Shown here one piece after another: positions 1 to 7,075 of a stretch of DNA of 64,000 bases. Every line of letters begins with the position of its first letter. The first letter of the stretch is position 1. Under the pieces are notes generated by a model. It was not told the DNA's origin. It saw only the letters and a program-made list of their open reading frames with translations, and did not search any database. Origin of the DNA: an uncultured Bacteroides sp. GTDB lineage: Bacteria; Bacteroidota; Bacteroidia; Bacteroidales; UBA932. The position numbers and the translations under genes were made by a program. Where the stretch lies: the NCBI GenBank assembly GCA_900546925.1, contig UREV01000001.1:1-64000 (forward strand), given 5' to 3'.

Positions 1-55
1 CCCCCGACCCTCTGCTTGTAAGGCAGACGCTCTGAACCAACTGAGCTATGCTCCC
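1..55 (-). tRNA. tRNA-Val(TAC), 3' part outside the window
   Basis: Read on the minus strand from 55, the sequence gives an acceptor 5' strand GGGAGCA, a D arm with AGCTCAGTTGG and an anticodon arm CTGCC-TTACAAG-CAG whose anticodon is TAC (valine). The T arm and the acceptor 3' strand lie beyond the window edge. It follows tRNA-Asn after a 10-nt spacer, so the two are probably one transcript. Confidence 0.93.
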
Positions 56-65
56 AAGCTATTTG

Positions 66-139
66 CTCCTGAACCAGGACTTGAACCTGGGACCCTCTGA
101 TTAACAGTCAGATGCTCTAACCAACTGAGCTATTCAGGA
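66..139 (-). tRNA. tRNA-Asn(GTT)
   Basis: This is a complete 74-nt cloverleaf on the minus strand. The acceptor TCCTGAA pairs with TTCAGGA, with discriminator G. The D arm carries AGCTCAGTTGGTTAGAG, the anticodon loop contains GTT, and the T arm has GGTTCAAGTCC. CCA is not encoded. It is transcribed ahead of tRNA-Val from the promoter at 171-201. Confidence 0.96.
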
Positions 140-170
140 ATTTAAACCCCGTTGTTTTGTTTCGGGATTG

Positions 171-201
171 CAAAGGTACGACAAATTTCTTTGTTTCCAA
201 A
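171..201 (-). promoter_or_regulatory. Promoter of the tRNA-Asn/tRNA-Val unit
   Basis: On the minus strand a -33 TTTG (CAAA at 198-201) is followed after 19 nt by a -7 box TACCTTTG (CAAAGGTA at 171-178). This matches the Bacteroides consensus TTTG-N19-21-TAnnTTTG. The predicted start is about 25 nt upstream of the tRNA-Asn 5' end. Confidence 0.75.
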
Positions 202-221
202 TTTTTTTTGACTTTTTTTAC

Positions 222-229
222 TACCTTTG
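222..229 (+). promoter_or_regulatory. Candidate -7 box for the HU-domain gene
   Basis: TACCTTTG fits TAnnTTTG on the plus strand, in the 325-nt gap between the tRNAs and the HU-domain gene. No well-spaced -33 TTTG is visible. If used, it leaves a 5' leader of about 230-290 nt (240-464) that is AT-rich and in which I see no obvious structure. Confidence 0.4.
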
Positions 230-464
230 TAAAGAAATTTTTGAGCAGATCATTCCGCGGAACATCTATCGCATTGATTGAAAGGAAATTATCGACATTG
301 ACCTAAAAGAAAAAAAATTCGATATTTTGTCTCTCAGTAAGCGTTAGAAATCGAATAGCCATGGATTGTGGATTTTCGAAGGTTGAAGATTCTTAAAAAG
401 AGTGTGCCGGGCGCATACGACAGATGAGAAACAGGAACCAGACTGAAAATACTCACAAAGGTGA

Positions 465-2351
465 GTGGACGGAGAACTGCCAACAATAGAATTTGAAAAA
501 GTTTACAAACAGATTATCAATATGGATATCGACCTCTTGTCTAAAATAGTCAAGGAAATAATTCTTGATAAGGATGAAGTCTCGCTGCCTGGACTAGGCT
601 CTTTCATAGCCGAACTCGTTCCTTCCGTCTTCTCAGACAAGGGCTATACCATAAATCCGCCGTACAAAAGACTATATTTCAGACAAAAGGAGAATCCTCA
701 GGACACCTCTCTTATAGACTTCTACGCAAGCAGCAACAAAATCGAGAAGCAAATCGCCTCAGACATCGTCTGTGACTTCCTCAGAGAACTCAGAAAAGTG
801 TTGGAAGTAAAAAAGACCATCATTTTCCCGGGACTCGGAAGACTCAGAGCGACAAAAGAAAACTATTTCTTCTTCGTAGCCGACGAAAATCTGGACATCT
901 ATCCGGAAGGATTCGGGCTGGAACCGATATCACTCAAGACCCACGAGGAGACCACCTCCGAAGTTTCCAACACCATGGCCACCCTGAGAGCCATCCTGTC
1001 GCCCGAGGAAGATGCCAATGAGCCCGCGCAGGTTAAGGTCAATGCCGATGTAACTGAGGGTGTTGCCGTAGAGAATAGTCATCCCTCAGAAACGGCAGAG
1101 AATGTCACAGTCAAGAGTACAAAATCGACGACAGACGGCGTAACAACAGAAACTGTAGATCCTAATACTGAAGTAGTTACGACAAATAGCGCCACAAGTG
1201 ATGGAACAGGGAAAGCGACGACTGGGACTGTAAACAGCGCCACAAGTGAGGTAAACGGAACAGAGATAGCCGAGGCAGCAGGCAGCGCCACAACAAATGG
1301 AGCAGAAGGGACAGCAACTGGAAGAACTTCAGACTCCGCTACAATAGAAAGTACTAACGTTTCGACTGAAGAAACCTCAAAAAACACCACAGGCAGTGCC
1401 ACAAGTGAAGAAACAGGAAAAGCAACGGCTGGGACTGCAGGCAGCGACACAAGTGAGGTAAACGGAACCATGTCCGAGAATGCAAATACGGGCGATACTG
1501 TGGACGTTACCGAGGACGTTACCGAAAGAGGGACTGAAGGCGTGGCTGAGGTTGTAACCGGTGGTGCAGCCATTGGCGCAGTCGCAAACGTTACCGAGAA
1601 AGCATCTGAGAATGCTAACGAAAGCGTGACCGGTGGTGCTACAGAAGGCGCGACCAAAAACTCTGTTGAGATTATAACCGATGCCGCCAATGATGTCGCA
1701 GCCGCAAACGTGACCGAGGAAGCATCTGAGAATACAAACAAAATCGAGATCGAGGTTACAACTAATGGTGCAACAGCTGTCGCAGCCGCGAACGCTAACG
1801 AAAGCGCAACCGATGGCGTGGCTGAAATTACAACTTGTGCAGCCCATAAAGTCGCAACCGCGAACGTGACCAAGGAAGTGTCTGAAAATACAGACACTGG
1901 CGCTACAGCAAAAGTGAAACAGAATGCAGGCGAGGATACGAACGCGAACGTAAACGATGATGCAAGCACGAATATAAACAAGGATGCAACTGAGTCTGCG
2001 GCTGAGAATGCCACCGGAGACGCGACCGAAAACAGAACAGGAGATGCCACCGGACGCTCGACAGAATCATTGACAGAAACCATAGCAGCGGCGGGCACAC
2101 AGGCAAAAAATGTGACAACGGCATTGACAGAAACCATGGCGACGAGCGCGATGGAGGGAAAAACCGGCGCCGTTAACGAAAGCCGCGGCAAGACAAAATC
2201 CATCCGAAAAACCATCGGATGGGCCATAATCGTTCTGGCGGCATTGACCCTGACAGCGCTGGCGGCGTTCATGATTCTCGCGCACACGGCGCCGGACTTC
2301 ATCGACTCGATTCTCTACACTCCGGAAGAACTCGAAATCATAAACCGATAG
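465..2351 (+). CDS. HU-domain (CCDC81-like) protein with low-complexity linker and C-terminal membrane anchor
   Basis: The first ~150 residues look like the tandem HU/CCDC81-type DNA-binding domains of Bacteroidetes: a first domain with the loop LPGLGSFIAELVP, and a second with IIFPGLGRLRA. Residues ~165-580 are a Thr/Ala/Asn/Glu-rich segment built of degenerate repeats (NVTEKASENAN-, SATSE-type). A hydrophobic helix follows at ~588-610 (GWAIIVLAALTLTALAAF) with a ~17-residue tail. Relatives often end in a SPOR peptidoglycan-binding domain after the helix, which is absent here. The topology suggests cytoplasmic HU domains tethered to the membrane, although the long hydrophilic segment also lies N-terminal to the helix. 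The listed start is GTG at 465. The in-frame ATG at 522, directly before the HU fold, is at least as likely. Function is inferred: nucleoid or envelope tethering. Confidence 0.75.
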   Translation: MDGELPTIEFEKVYKQIINMDIDLLSKIVKEIILDKDEVSLPGLGSFIAELVPSVFSDKGYTINPPYKRLYFRQKENPQDTSLIDFYASSNKIEKQIASDIVCDFLRELRKVLEVKKTIIFPGLGRLRATKENYFFFVADENLDIYPEGFGLEPISLKTHEETTSEVSNTMATLRAILSPEEDANEPAQVKVNADVTEGVAVENSHPSETAENVTVKSTKSTTDGVTTETVDPNTEVVTTNSATSDGTGKATTGTVNSATSEVNGTEIAEAAGSATTNGAEGTATGRTSDSATIESTNVSTEETSKNTTGSATSEETGKATAGTAGSDTSEVNGTMSENANTGDTVDVTEDVTERGTEGVAEVVTGGAAIGAVANVTEKASENANESVTGGATEGATKNSVEIITDAANDVAAANVTEEASENTNKIEIEVTTNGATAVAAANANESATDGVAEITTCAAHKVATANVTKEVSENTDTGATAKVKQNAGEDTNANVNDDASTNINKDATESAAENATGDATENRTGDATGRSTESLTETIAAAGTQAKNVTTALTETMATSAMEGKTGAVNESRGKTKSIRKTIGWAIIVLAALTLTALAAFMILAHTAPDFIDSILYTPEELEIINR

Positions 2352-2367
2352 CAGCCGCAAAAACCCT

Positions 2368-3255
2368 CTATTTCAGATACTTGCTAAAGAAACGCCAAAT
2401 CTCTTCGCAGGTATCCATATCGGCCTCGGCCCAGCTGTGCTTACCGCCGATGACCTCATATAACCAGACCTCAGTTTCAGGACCTCCCTTCCAGGCAGGT
2501 TCGCCGCCGCAATACCGGTGAAGCACCACTTCATTGCGCTTTTTCGGCAGAGTTTCGGTAACCTCGTGAGTACACTTCGCCTCCACAGCCCACTTCGCAA
2601 CAGCCATTGGCACAGACAGATACGCACCCCAGCCTCCTTTATTTTCAGGGTCGCCGGCCCAAGCGGAAGTCTTGTCCAAAGTGCCATGAACCTCCATGAG
2701 CGGAACCGGGCCTTTCGACTGAAGGTCCTTGTCCATCCACACGAGAGTAAGCCCCGCAATCGGCGCGATGGCAGCGAAAAAATCAGGCTTCAGATACGCC
2801 ATCAGGTAACACATTTCGCCACCGTTGGACATGCCAGTCAGAAAAGTATTGTCCCGGCTGAGGCTGTAATTCTTCTGAAGATGACGCGCCAATTTGCAGA
2901 GAAAATCCACATCATCCGTCTTCAATCCGTCCTGAAAAGGATAGCCGACATTCCAGCAAGTCTTGCCTTTCGCATCCTTTGCACCCTGCGCATAACAAAC
3001 CGCAAACTTCTCACGGTCAGCGACTTCACGCAAGTTCTCACCACCTTTCATCGCGCGTCCGCCATAGCCGTGCAGCACCATGACCAGAGGCGCGTCCGGC
3101 CCGATCCCCTCCGGAATATAAAGCAGGTACTCGCGCTCCATCCCCCGATGCCGGAAAGTATGATGTTCCTCGGTTCGGGTCAATGCTGACGCGACAAATG
3201 AGATGCTGATCGCTATGATTAAGGTCAATGCCTTCGTGACGTATTTTCTAAACAT
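2368..3255 (-). CDS. Secreted PHB-depolymerase-like / feruloyl-esterase-like serine hydrolase (LpqC type)
   Basis: An alpha/beta hydrolase of ~295 residues with an N-terminal signal peptide (KALTLIIAISISFVASA). It has the oxyanion segment LVMVLHGYGG, the nucleophile elbow GMSNGG (GxSxG), a probable acid in the EVHGTLDKT strand and a C-terminal catalytic His in GGKHSWAEA. This pattern is that of the Esterase_phb/LpqC family, which hydrolyses polyhydroxyalkanoates or feruloyl and acetyl esters on plant polysaccharides. The substrate here is unknown. A longer frame opens at 3285, but that ATG overlaps the -7 box at 3283-3290, so ATG 3255 is preferred. The gene converges on the HU gene with a 16-nt gap and diverges from the rSAM-associated lipoprotein. 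Confidence 0.85.
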   Translation of the reverse strand: MFRKYVTKALTLIIAISISFVASALTRTEEHHTFRHRGMEREYLLYIPEGIGPDAPLVMVLHGYGGRAMKGGENLREVADREKFAVCYAQGAKDAKGKTCWNVGYPFQDGLKTDDVDFLCKLARHLQKNYSLSRDNTFLTGMSNGGEMCYLMAYLKPDFFAAIAPIAGLTLVWMDKDLQSKGPVPLMEVHGTLDKTSAWAGDPENKGGWGAYLSVPMAVAKWAVEAKCTHEVTETLPKKRNEVVLHRYCGGEPAWKGGPETEVWLYEVIGGKHSWAEADMDTCEEIWRFFSKYLK

Positions 3256-3282
3256 AATTAATTTACTTTCAAATGTTGTAGG

Positions 3283-3290
3283 CAAAGTTA
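3283..3290 (-). promoter_or_regulatory. -7 box of the esterase gene
   Basis: CAAAGTTA on the plus strand reads TAACTTTG on the minus strand and fits TAnnTTTG. A weak -33 (CTTG, at 3311-3314 in reverse) lies 20 nt upstream. It would give a leader of ~20 nt before ATG 3255. Confidence 0.5.
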
Positions 3291-3386
3291 TTCATAGACA
3301 TAAAGATATCCAAGAAAAATCGAATTGTCATGCAACATTTTCGGGAACGATGCATCTAATATATGTATGTTTTAAATGCTTGCTAT

Positions 3387-3863
3387 ATGAAACAGAGAAT
3401 GGAAACTTGGCTAAACTGCCTGATAAGCGGAATATTTTCCATCTTGGGGTTCGCCGGAGTCACATCTTGCGACAAAATCCCAGGAATACCCACAGGAAGG
3501 TGCGAGTATGGCTGCCCAAATGCCGACTACAAAATCATGGGCTCAGTTAAAGATGGTAACGGAAAGCCTATCAAGGGAATACAAGTCGTGGCACAACAGA
3601 CGTACTCAGCGACTACCGTACAGAGAGATACGCTTTATTCTGATGAAAAAGGACAGTTTTCGCTCTCACAGAATGATTTTCCTTCAGACAGGTCTCTGGA
3701 TGTCATTTTCAATGATGTCGACGGAGCAGGCAACGGAGGCGAGTTCGAGTCCAAAACCGCAAGCAAGGTAAAATACGAGCAAACGAAAAAAGGTAAAAGT
3801 TGGTATAAAGGCGAGTTCACAGCCACTGCCAATGTCGAACTGAACAAGAAAGCATCAGAATAA
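3387..3863 (+). CDS. Putative lipoprotein of the rSAM/lipoprotein system (copy 1)
   Basis: A 158-residue exported protein with a lipobox at residues 25-28 (VTSC), so lipidation at Cys28. The mature part has the signature YGCPNADYKIMGSV followed by a carboxypeptidase-regulatory-like strand pattern (DGNGKPIKGIQVV) and the acidic motif DVDGAGNGGEF. This is the arrangement of the short lipoproteins that in Bacteroidetes precede a dedicated radical SAM/SPASM protein (rSAM/lipoprotein system, TIGR04134-like). The stop codon overlaps the start of the rSAM gene by one base (TAATG), which implies translational coupling. A paralogue lies at 9998-10468. An upstream ATG at 3363 exists, but 3387 gives the proper signal peptide. 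Whether the rSAM enzyme modifies this protein is unproven. Confidence 0.85.
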   Translation: MKQRMETWLNCLISGIFSILGFAGVTSCDKIPGIPTGRCEYGCPNADYKIMGSVKDGNGKPIKGIQVVAQQTYSATTVQRDTLYSDEKGQFSLSQNDFPSDRSLDVIFNDVDGAGNGGEFESKTASKVKYEQTKKGKSWYKGEFTATANVELNKKASE

Positions 3864-4921
3864 TGACATTGGATTTCAGACACAGAATCGCTCTGGAATT
3901 GAATAGAGCCCTGACGCAAAGGATAATCAAGCAACATCCTCTGCGTCAGCTTTTTTGGGAATGTACGCTCCGGTGTAACCTGCATTGCCGTCACTGCGGA
4001 AGTGACTGCAAGAACGACTCCGCAGTAAAAGACATGCCCAAAAACGCCTTCATGGAGGTTCTGGATGATGTGAAGAAAGTAACTGATCCTCACAAGGTAA
4101 TGGTTATCGTAACAGGCGGTGAACCTCTGATGCGTCGTGATTTGGAAGAATGCGGAAGGGAGATGTACGAGAAAGGATTTCCATGGGGAATGGTCTCCAA
4201 CGGATTCGCATTGACAAGAACCAGACTCGACAGACTCATGGAGTCCGGACTTCGGGCTATAACGATCAGCCTGGACGGGGTCGGCGAGGATCACGAATGG
4301 ATGCGAGGCGTTCCGGGCAGTTTCAAACGCGCGGCGGAGGCGATCAGCATGGTTTCTGCGACGCCGGATCTCGTTTCGGATGTGGTGACTTGTGTGAATA
4401 AGCGGAATTTCGACAAGCTGCCTGAGATTAAGGATTTCCTCTGGTCTCTGGGAGTGAAGTCATGGAGAATGTTCACGGTATTCCCTGTCGGACGCGCCGC
4501 GGAAGATCCTGAGCTTCAGCTATCTAACGAGCAATTCCGCGGATTGATGGAATATATAAAGTCTTGTCGCAAGGAAGGTCTGGATGTAAGTTACGGATGC
4601 GAAGGATTCCTCGGAAATTATGAGGGAGATGTGCGCAATGGTTTCTTCTTCTGTAAGGCAGGTGTCTCTGTCGGTTCTGTTTTAGCCGACGGCTCGATTT
4701 CCGCGTGCCCGAGCATCAGAGCGGATTATCATCAAGGCAATATCTACAAGGATAATTTCATGGATATTTGGGAAAATCAGTTCCGTCCGTATCGAAACCG
4801 CGAGTGGATGCGCAAGGATGAATGTGCCGACTGCAAATGGTTCCGCTACTGCCGCGGCAACGGCATGCACCTGCGCGACGAAAACGGCAAGCTGATTCTC
4901 TGCCATCTAAAACGGCTGTAA
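3863..4921 (+). CDS. Radical SAM/SPASM protein of the rSAM/lipoprotein system (copy 1)
   Basis: A 352-residue radical SAM enzyme. Cys38-x3-Cys42-x2-Cys45 binds the SAM-cleaving 4Fe-4S cluster, and TGGEPLM is the SAM-contact motif. The C-terminal ~120 residues carry a SPASM-type Cys set (GCEGF, FFCKAG, ISACPSI, CADCKWFRYC, LILCHL) for auxiliary clusters. SPASM proteins usually modify peptides or proteins or mature enzymes. With the adjacent lipoprotein it matches the TIGR04133-type rSAM/lipoprotein pair, of unknown chemistry. The start is fixed by the one-base overlap with the lipoprotein stop. The paralogue at 8926-9993 is very similar along its whole length. The enzyme should be cytoplasmic, so any action on the lipoprotein would precede export. 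Confidence 0.9.
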   Translation: MTLDFRHRIALELNRALTQRIIKQHPLRQLFWECTLRCNLHCRHCGSDCKNDSAVKDMPKNAFMEVLDDVKKVTDPHKVMVIVTGGEPLMRRDLEECGREMYEKGFPWGMVSNGFALTRTRLDRLMESGLRAITISLDGVGEDHEWMRGVPGSFKRAAEAISMVSATPDLVSDVVTCVNKRNFDKLPEIKDFLWSLGVKSWRMFTVFPVGRAAEDPELQLSNEQFRGLMEYIKSCRKEGLDVSYGCEGFLGNYEGDVRNGFFFCKAGVSVGSVLADGSISACPSIRADYHQGNIYKDNFMDIWENQFRPYRNREWMRKDECADCKWFRYCRGNGMHLRDENGKLILCHLKRL

Positions 4922-4941
4922 CTCTAGGATTCGTGGCCGGC

Positions 4942-5000
4942 GGGAGGCGGAACTCAAGACGCGAATTGCGAAGCACCTGAGCGGATGAGTCCGACCTCCC
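4942..5000 (+). repeat. GC-rich interspersed palindrome, copy A
   Basis: The arms GGGAGGCGGAACTC and GAGTCCGACCTCCC pair with one or two bulges. The apex holds TTGCGAAGCACC, containing the mini-hairpin GC-GAA-GC. Related copies lie at 44.4-44.8, 45.1, 46.1-46.3, 46.55, 52.3 and 56.0 kb. This copy sits 20 nt after the rSAM stop, and a family-3 palindrome follows it. Confidence 0.8.
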
Positions 5001-5038
5001 GACGCATCCACGCTGACCGATTCGACTATCAGGAATCA

Positions 5039-5126
5039 ATTTGGTACCATCTAAAACGTTTTCCTGGTACCAAATGCATCATAAGACCTGTTTTGTTCTG
5101 GAAAAACGTTTTATATGGGACAAGAC
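5039..5126 (+). repeat. Paired AAAACGTTTT palindromes, locus 1
   Basis: ATTTGGTACCA (5039-5049) pairs perfectly with TGGTACCAAAT (5065-5075) around a central AAAACGTTTT. A second, inverted and more diverged copy follows at about 5088-5126 (GTTCTGGAAAAACGTTTTAT). The same paired arrangement recurs at 46.64-46.73 and 56.69-56.78 kb. Confidence 0.75.
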
Positions 5127-5179
5127 TACCCACTTCATCGAAAAGACGATCTCACCGGACAACGGTCGATTAATTTCGT

Positions 5180-5187
5180 TATATTTG
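5180..5187 (+). promoter_or_regulatory. -7 box for the YqeY gene
   Basis: TATATTTG matches TAnnTTTG and lies 23 nt upstream of the ATG at 5211. No clear -33 element is seen. Confidence 0.5.
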
Positions 5188-5210
5188 TGGAGAATTTAAC
5201 ATTTATCATT

Positions 5211-5663
5211 ATGACACTTGAAACACAAATCCAAAAGGACATAATGACGGCGATGAAGGAGAAAGACACCGTCCGTCTTAATGCAGTACGTTCTATCAAA
5301 TCAGCGATTTTGTTAGCAAAAACATCAGAGGGTGGCAGCAAGGAACTTACTGACGCTGATATCATTAAGCTGATTCAAAAACTTGCAAAACAGAGAAACG
5401 AATCTGCGGAACAATATACTGCAGTCGGCAGAGCTGAATTGGCAGAAAACGAGTTGGCTGAGGCTAAGGTTTTGGAGACTTATCTTCCAAAGCAGTTGAG
5501 CGAGGCGGAAGTAGAGGCCAAGCTTCGTGAAATCATCGCAGAGGTGGGAGCCGCTAAACCATCTGATATGGGTAAAGTTATGGGTGTAGCCACCAAGCGT
5601 TTGGCAGGATTGGCCGACGGAAAAGTTATTTCAGGCATAGTAAAACAGCTCTTGGCTCAATAG
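5211..5663 (+). CDS. GatB/YqeY domain protein
   Basis: A 150-residue protein matching the stand-alone YqeY family, which shares its helical domain with the tail of GatB (amidotransferase for Asn/Gln-tRNA). It begins MTLETQIQKDIMTAMK and contains KDTVRLNAVRSIKSAI, RNESAEQY, LETYLPKQLSE and the C-terminal GKVMG block typical of the family. The frame extends upstream to 5115, but the family N-terminus and the -7 box at 5180 fix the start at 5211. It is a cytoplasmic housekeeping-type protein whose precise role is not known; a link to tRNA metabolism is usually inferred. The next gene starts 27 nt downstream on the same strand. Confidence 0.92.
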   Translation: MTLETQIQKDIMTAMKEKDTVRLNAVRSIKSAILLAKTSEGGSKELTDADIIKLIQKLAKQRNESAEQYTAVGRAELAENELAEAKVLETYLPKQLSEAEVEAKLREIIAEVGAAKPSDMGKVMGVATKRLAGLADGKVISGIVKQLLAQ

Positions 5664-5690
5664 TCCCGTTATTATCGAAAACCGTAGTCA

Positions 5691-6245
5691 ATGGAAATGG
5701 ATACAAGCGTGTCGATGACTGTCGGCGCAGAAATGAATGTAGTTTCGCATTTGGAGCCTGACGATTTCGCACACAGGGTTTTGGAACTTATGCCGTCGGA
5801 CGTGAAGTCCGCTGATCTCGGTTGCGGCAGAATTCTTACCGATTGGTCGATATTGCTCCAGACTCGTTATGTGTTATGCGATATCTATGAAGATGGCGTG
5901 GAAGAAGTCGGACATCCCACTGATGTTGCCTCCGAAAGTTCGGACAGCACAGGCATTCCGAGCAACAACCGCGATAGTTCTCTCACCCCAAAGGAAGCAA
6001 AACTCTGGAAATACCGCATCGAAATCAAATATGGTCAGAAAAACAGCCGCGCCGCCGACATCATCTACGGTGCCATGTTCCTGCTGGCATTCTGGTTCGC
6101 GTCCAGGTTCAATGTCTTTACTCTGATTCTGGCAGTCCTGCTGATTATCGCCGCAGTTTTCCTGATAATTTCGACATCCAGATATAAATTTGGTCCAGTT
6201 CAATGCGAAAAAATCAGAAAAGCCTTGCAATCCGCTGAAAAATGA
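5691..6245 (+). CDS. Uncharacterised two-helix membrane protein (GRIL/VCDI family, copy 1)
   Basis: A 184-residue protein without a recognised domain. A soluble N-terminal ~115 residues contains LGCGRILTDWS and RYVLCDIYE, then KYRIEIKYG. It is followed by two closely spaced hydrophobic helices at ~122-140 (IIYGAMFLLAFWFASRF) and ~143-162 (LILAVLLIIAAVFLIIS) and a short basic tail. A paralogue is encoded at 21019-21516 with the same order: GRILADYS, RFIVCDICE, YRIDIRSGE and two helices. The conserved soluble part is unlikely to be random. No catalytic motif is evident and I do not assign a function. The 3' end overlaps the promoter of tRNA-Arg. Confidence 0.75.
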   Translation: MEMDTSVSMTVGAEMNVVSHLEPDDFAHRVLELMPSDVKSADLGCGRILTDWSILLQTRYVLCDIYEDGVEEVGHPTDVASESSDSTGIPSNNRDSSLTPKEAKLWKYRIEIKYGQKNSRAADIIYGAMFLLAFWFASRFNVFTLILAVLLIIAAVFLIISTSRYKFGPVQCEKIRKALQSAEK

Positions 6246-6254
6246 CTATATTTG
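6224..6254 (+). promoter_or_regulatory. Promoter of tRNA-Arg
   Basis: CTTG (6224-6227), 19 nt, then TATATTTG (6247-6254), matching the Bacteroides -33/-7 arrangement. It overlaps the end of the preceding coding region. Confidence 0.65.
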
Positions 6255-6305
6255 CAGTCCGATTCGTTCGAACCGGCTTTTGTCGGCCAAACGGATACAT
6301 AGGAT

Positions 6306-6379
6306 GGTTCGGTAGCTCAGCTGGATAGAGCAACAGCCTTCTAAGCTGTGGGTCTTGGGTTCGAATCCCAACCGAATCA
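6306..6379 (+). tRNA. tRNA-Arg(TCT)
   Basis: A 74-nt cloverleaf. The acceptor GGTTCGG pairs with CCGAATC (one G-U), with discriminator A. The D arm is AGCTCAGCTGGATAGAG, the anticodon loop CTTCTAA carries TCT, and the T arm is GGGTTCGAATCCC. tRNA genes like this are common integration sites, and decayed recombinase sequence lies 2.3 kb downstream. No second copy of the tRNA 3' end was found in the window. Confidence 0.96.
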
Positions 6380-6381
6380 CG

Positions 6382-6419
6382 AAAATCGGCCTCTCAGGTA
6401 TCTGAGAGGCCGATTTTTT
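6382..6419 (+). terminator. Rho-independent terminator after tRNA-Arg
   Basis: A perfect stem AATCGGCCTCTCAG / CTGAGAGGCCGATT with a GTAT loop, followed by a T run. It lies directly after the tRNA. Confidence 0.9.
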
Positions 6420-6423
6420 GTAA

Positions 6424-6446
6424 TTTGTCCGATATTTGTCCGATAT
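6424..6446 (+). repeat. Tandem 11-bp direct repeat beside tRNA-Arg
   Basis: TTTGTCCGATA occurs twice in perfect tandem just after the tRNA terminator. Short tandem repeats next to a tRNA 3' end can be arm-type recombinase sites, which would fit the recombinase remnant at 8.6-8.9 kb. This is inference. Confidence 0.4.
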
Positions 6447-7044
6447 CCAATGCAAAAATCGCTCTTATGACGGACTAAAACTGCTAAAAGAGGTAACTTC
6501 AAAAGTAACTTATTTAAGATTTAGCAAATTTTACAATATCGTATCTCCGGTTATCCTTTTTGTATTATCCATATCTCTCCTTTATTTAAATTGTTTGTGT
6601 AATGTTATTGTTCCGAAATTGTCCAAAAGAACCCCACTCTCTTTTTTCTGCCGAATCGATCGATGTCGAAGGTCAATGTGTCGCCTTCGCCTCTCTGCCT
6701 CATCTTTGCGTATTTGGTGTTGAATGCAGAGAAATTGCCTCCATCAAATTTCTCGATATACAACTTATAACAAATTGATTGCGAAGAGCTTACGCAATGA
6801 TGGCTAGACCTGCCGGTGATGACCATCGATACCGAAGGACCACAATCCCGCGCCGGAAAACAGTCAGCGGCAAGGTTCAACAAAGATAGGTAAAATTACT
6901 GTCTTTGGCACTGTTTCTTGGGCACGAACGCATCTGGTACAATCAAAGATAGGCAAGTGTAAAAAATTTACAAGAAAATGTGAGATTATTCAAAAACTTC
7001 CTTGTTATTTTGTAAAATAGCTATGAAACTCGTTTGGTTTTTTG
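6447..7044. other. Gene-free stretch
   Basis: About 600 nt without a convincing gene. The open frames here (plus 6436, minus 6883) show no recognisable motif and have mixed base composition. They look like relics of the region between the tRNA and the ATPase gene. Confidence 0.5.
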
Positions 7045-7052
7045 TACCTTTG
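7045..7052 (+). promoter_or_regulatory. -7 box of the ATPase gene
   Basis: TACCTTTG matches TAnnTTTG and lies 23 nt upstream of the ATG at 7076. The -33 element is not clear. Confidence 0.5.
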
Positions 7053-7075
7053 CTCTGTGAATAGATTTTGCGCTT

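Noticed and set aside
1079..2302. Long antisense open frame (407 codons) opposite the HU-domain gene
   Set aside because: It is rich in Val/Ala/Ser because it mirrors the Thr/Asn/Ala repeats of the sense gene. It has no recognisable domain and no promoter.
3635..4294. Antisense open frame opposite the first lipoprotein/rSAM pair
   Set aside because: It is an antisense shadow across two well-supported overlapping genes and has no family features.
4985..5000. GGATGAGTCCGACC in the repeat family resembles part of a hammerhead ribozyme (CTGATGAGTCCG)
   Set aside because: The catalytic CTGATGA and GAAA core elements are not both present, and the matching part varies between copies. The similarity is to a stem only.
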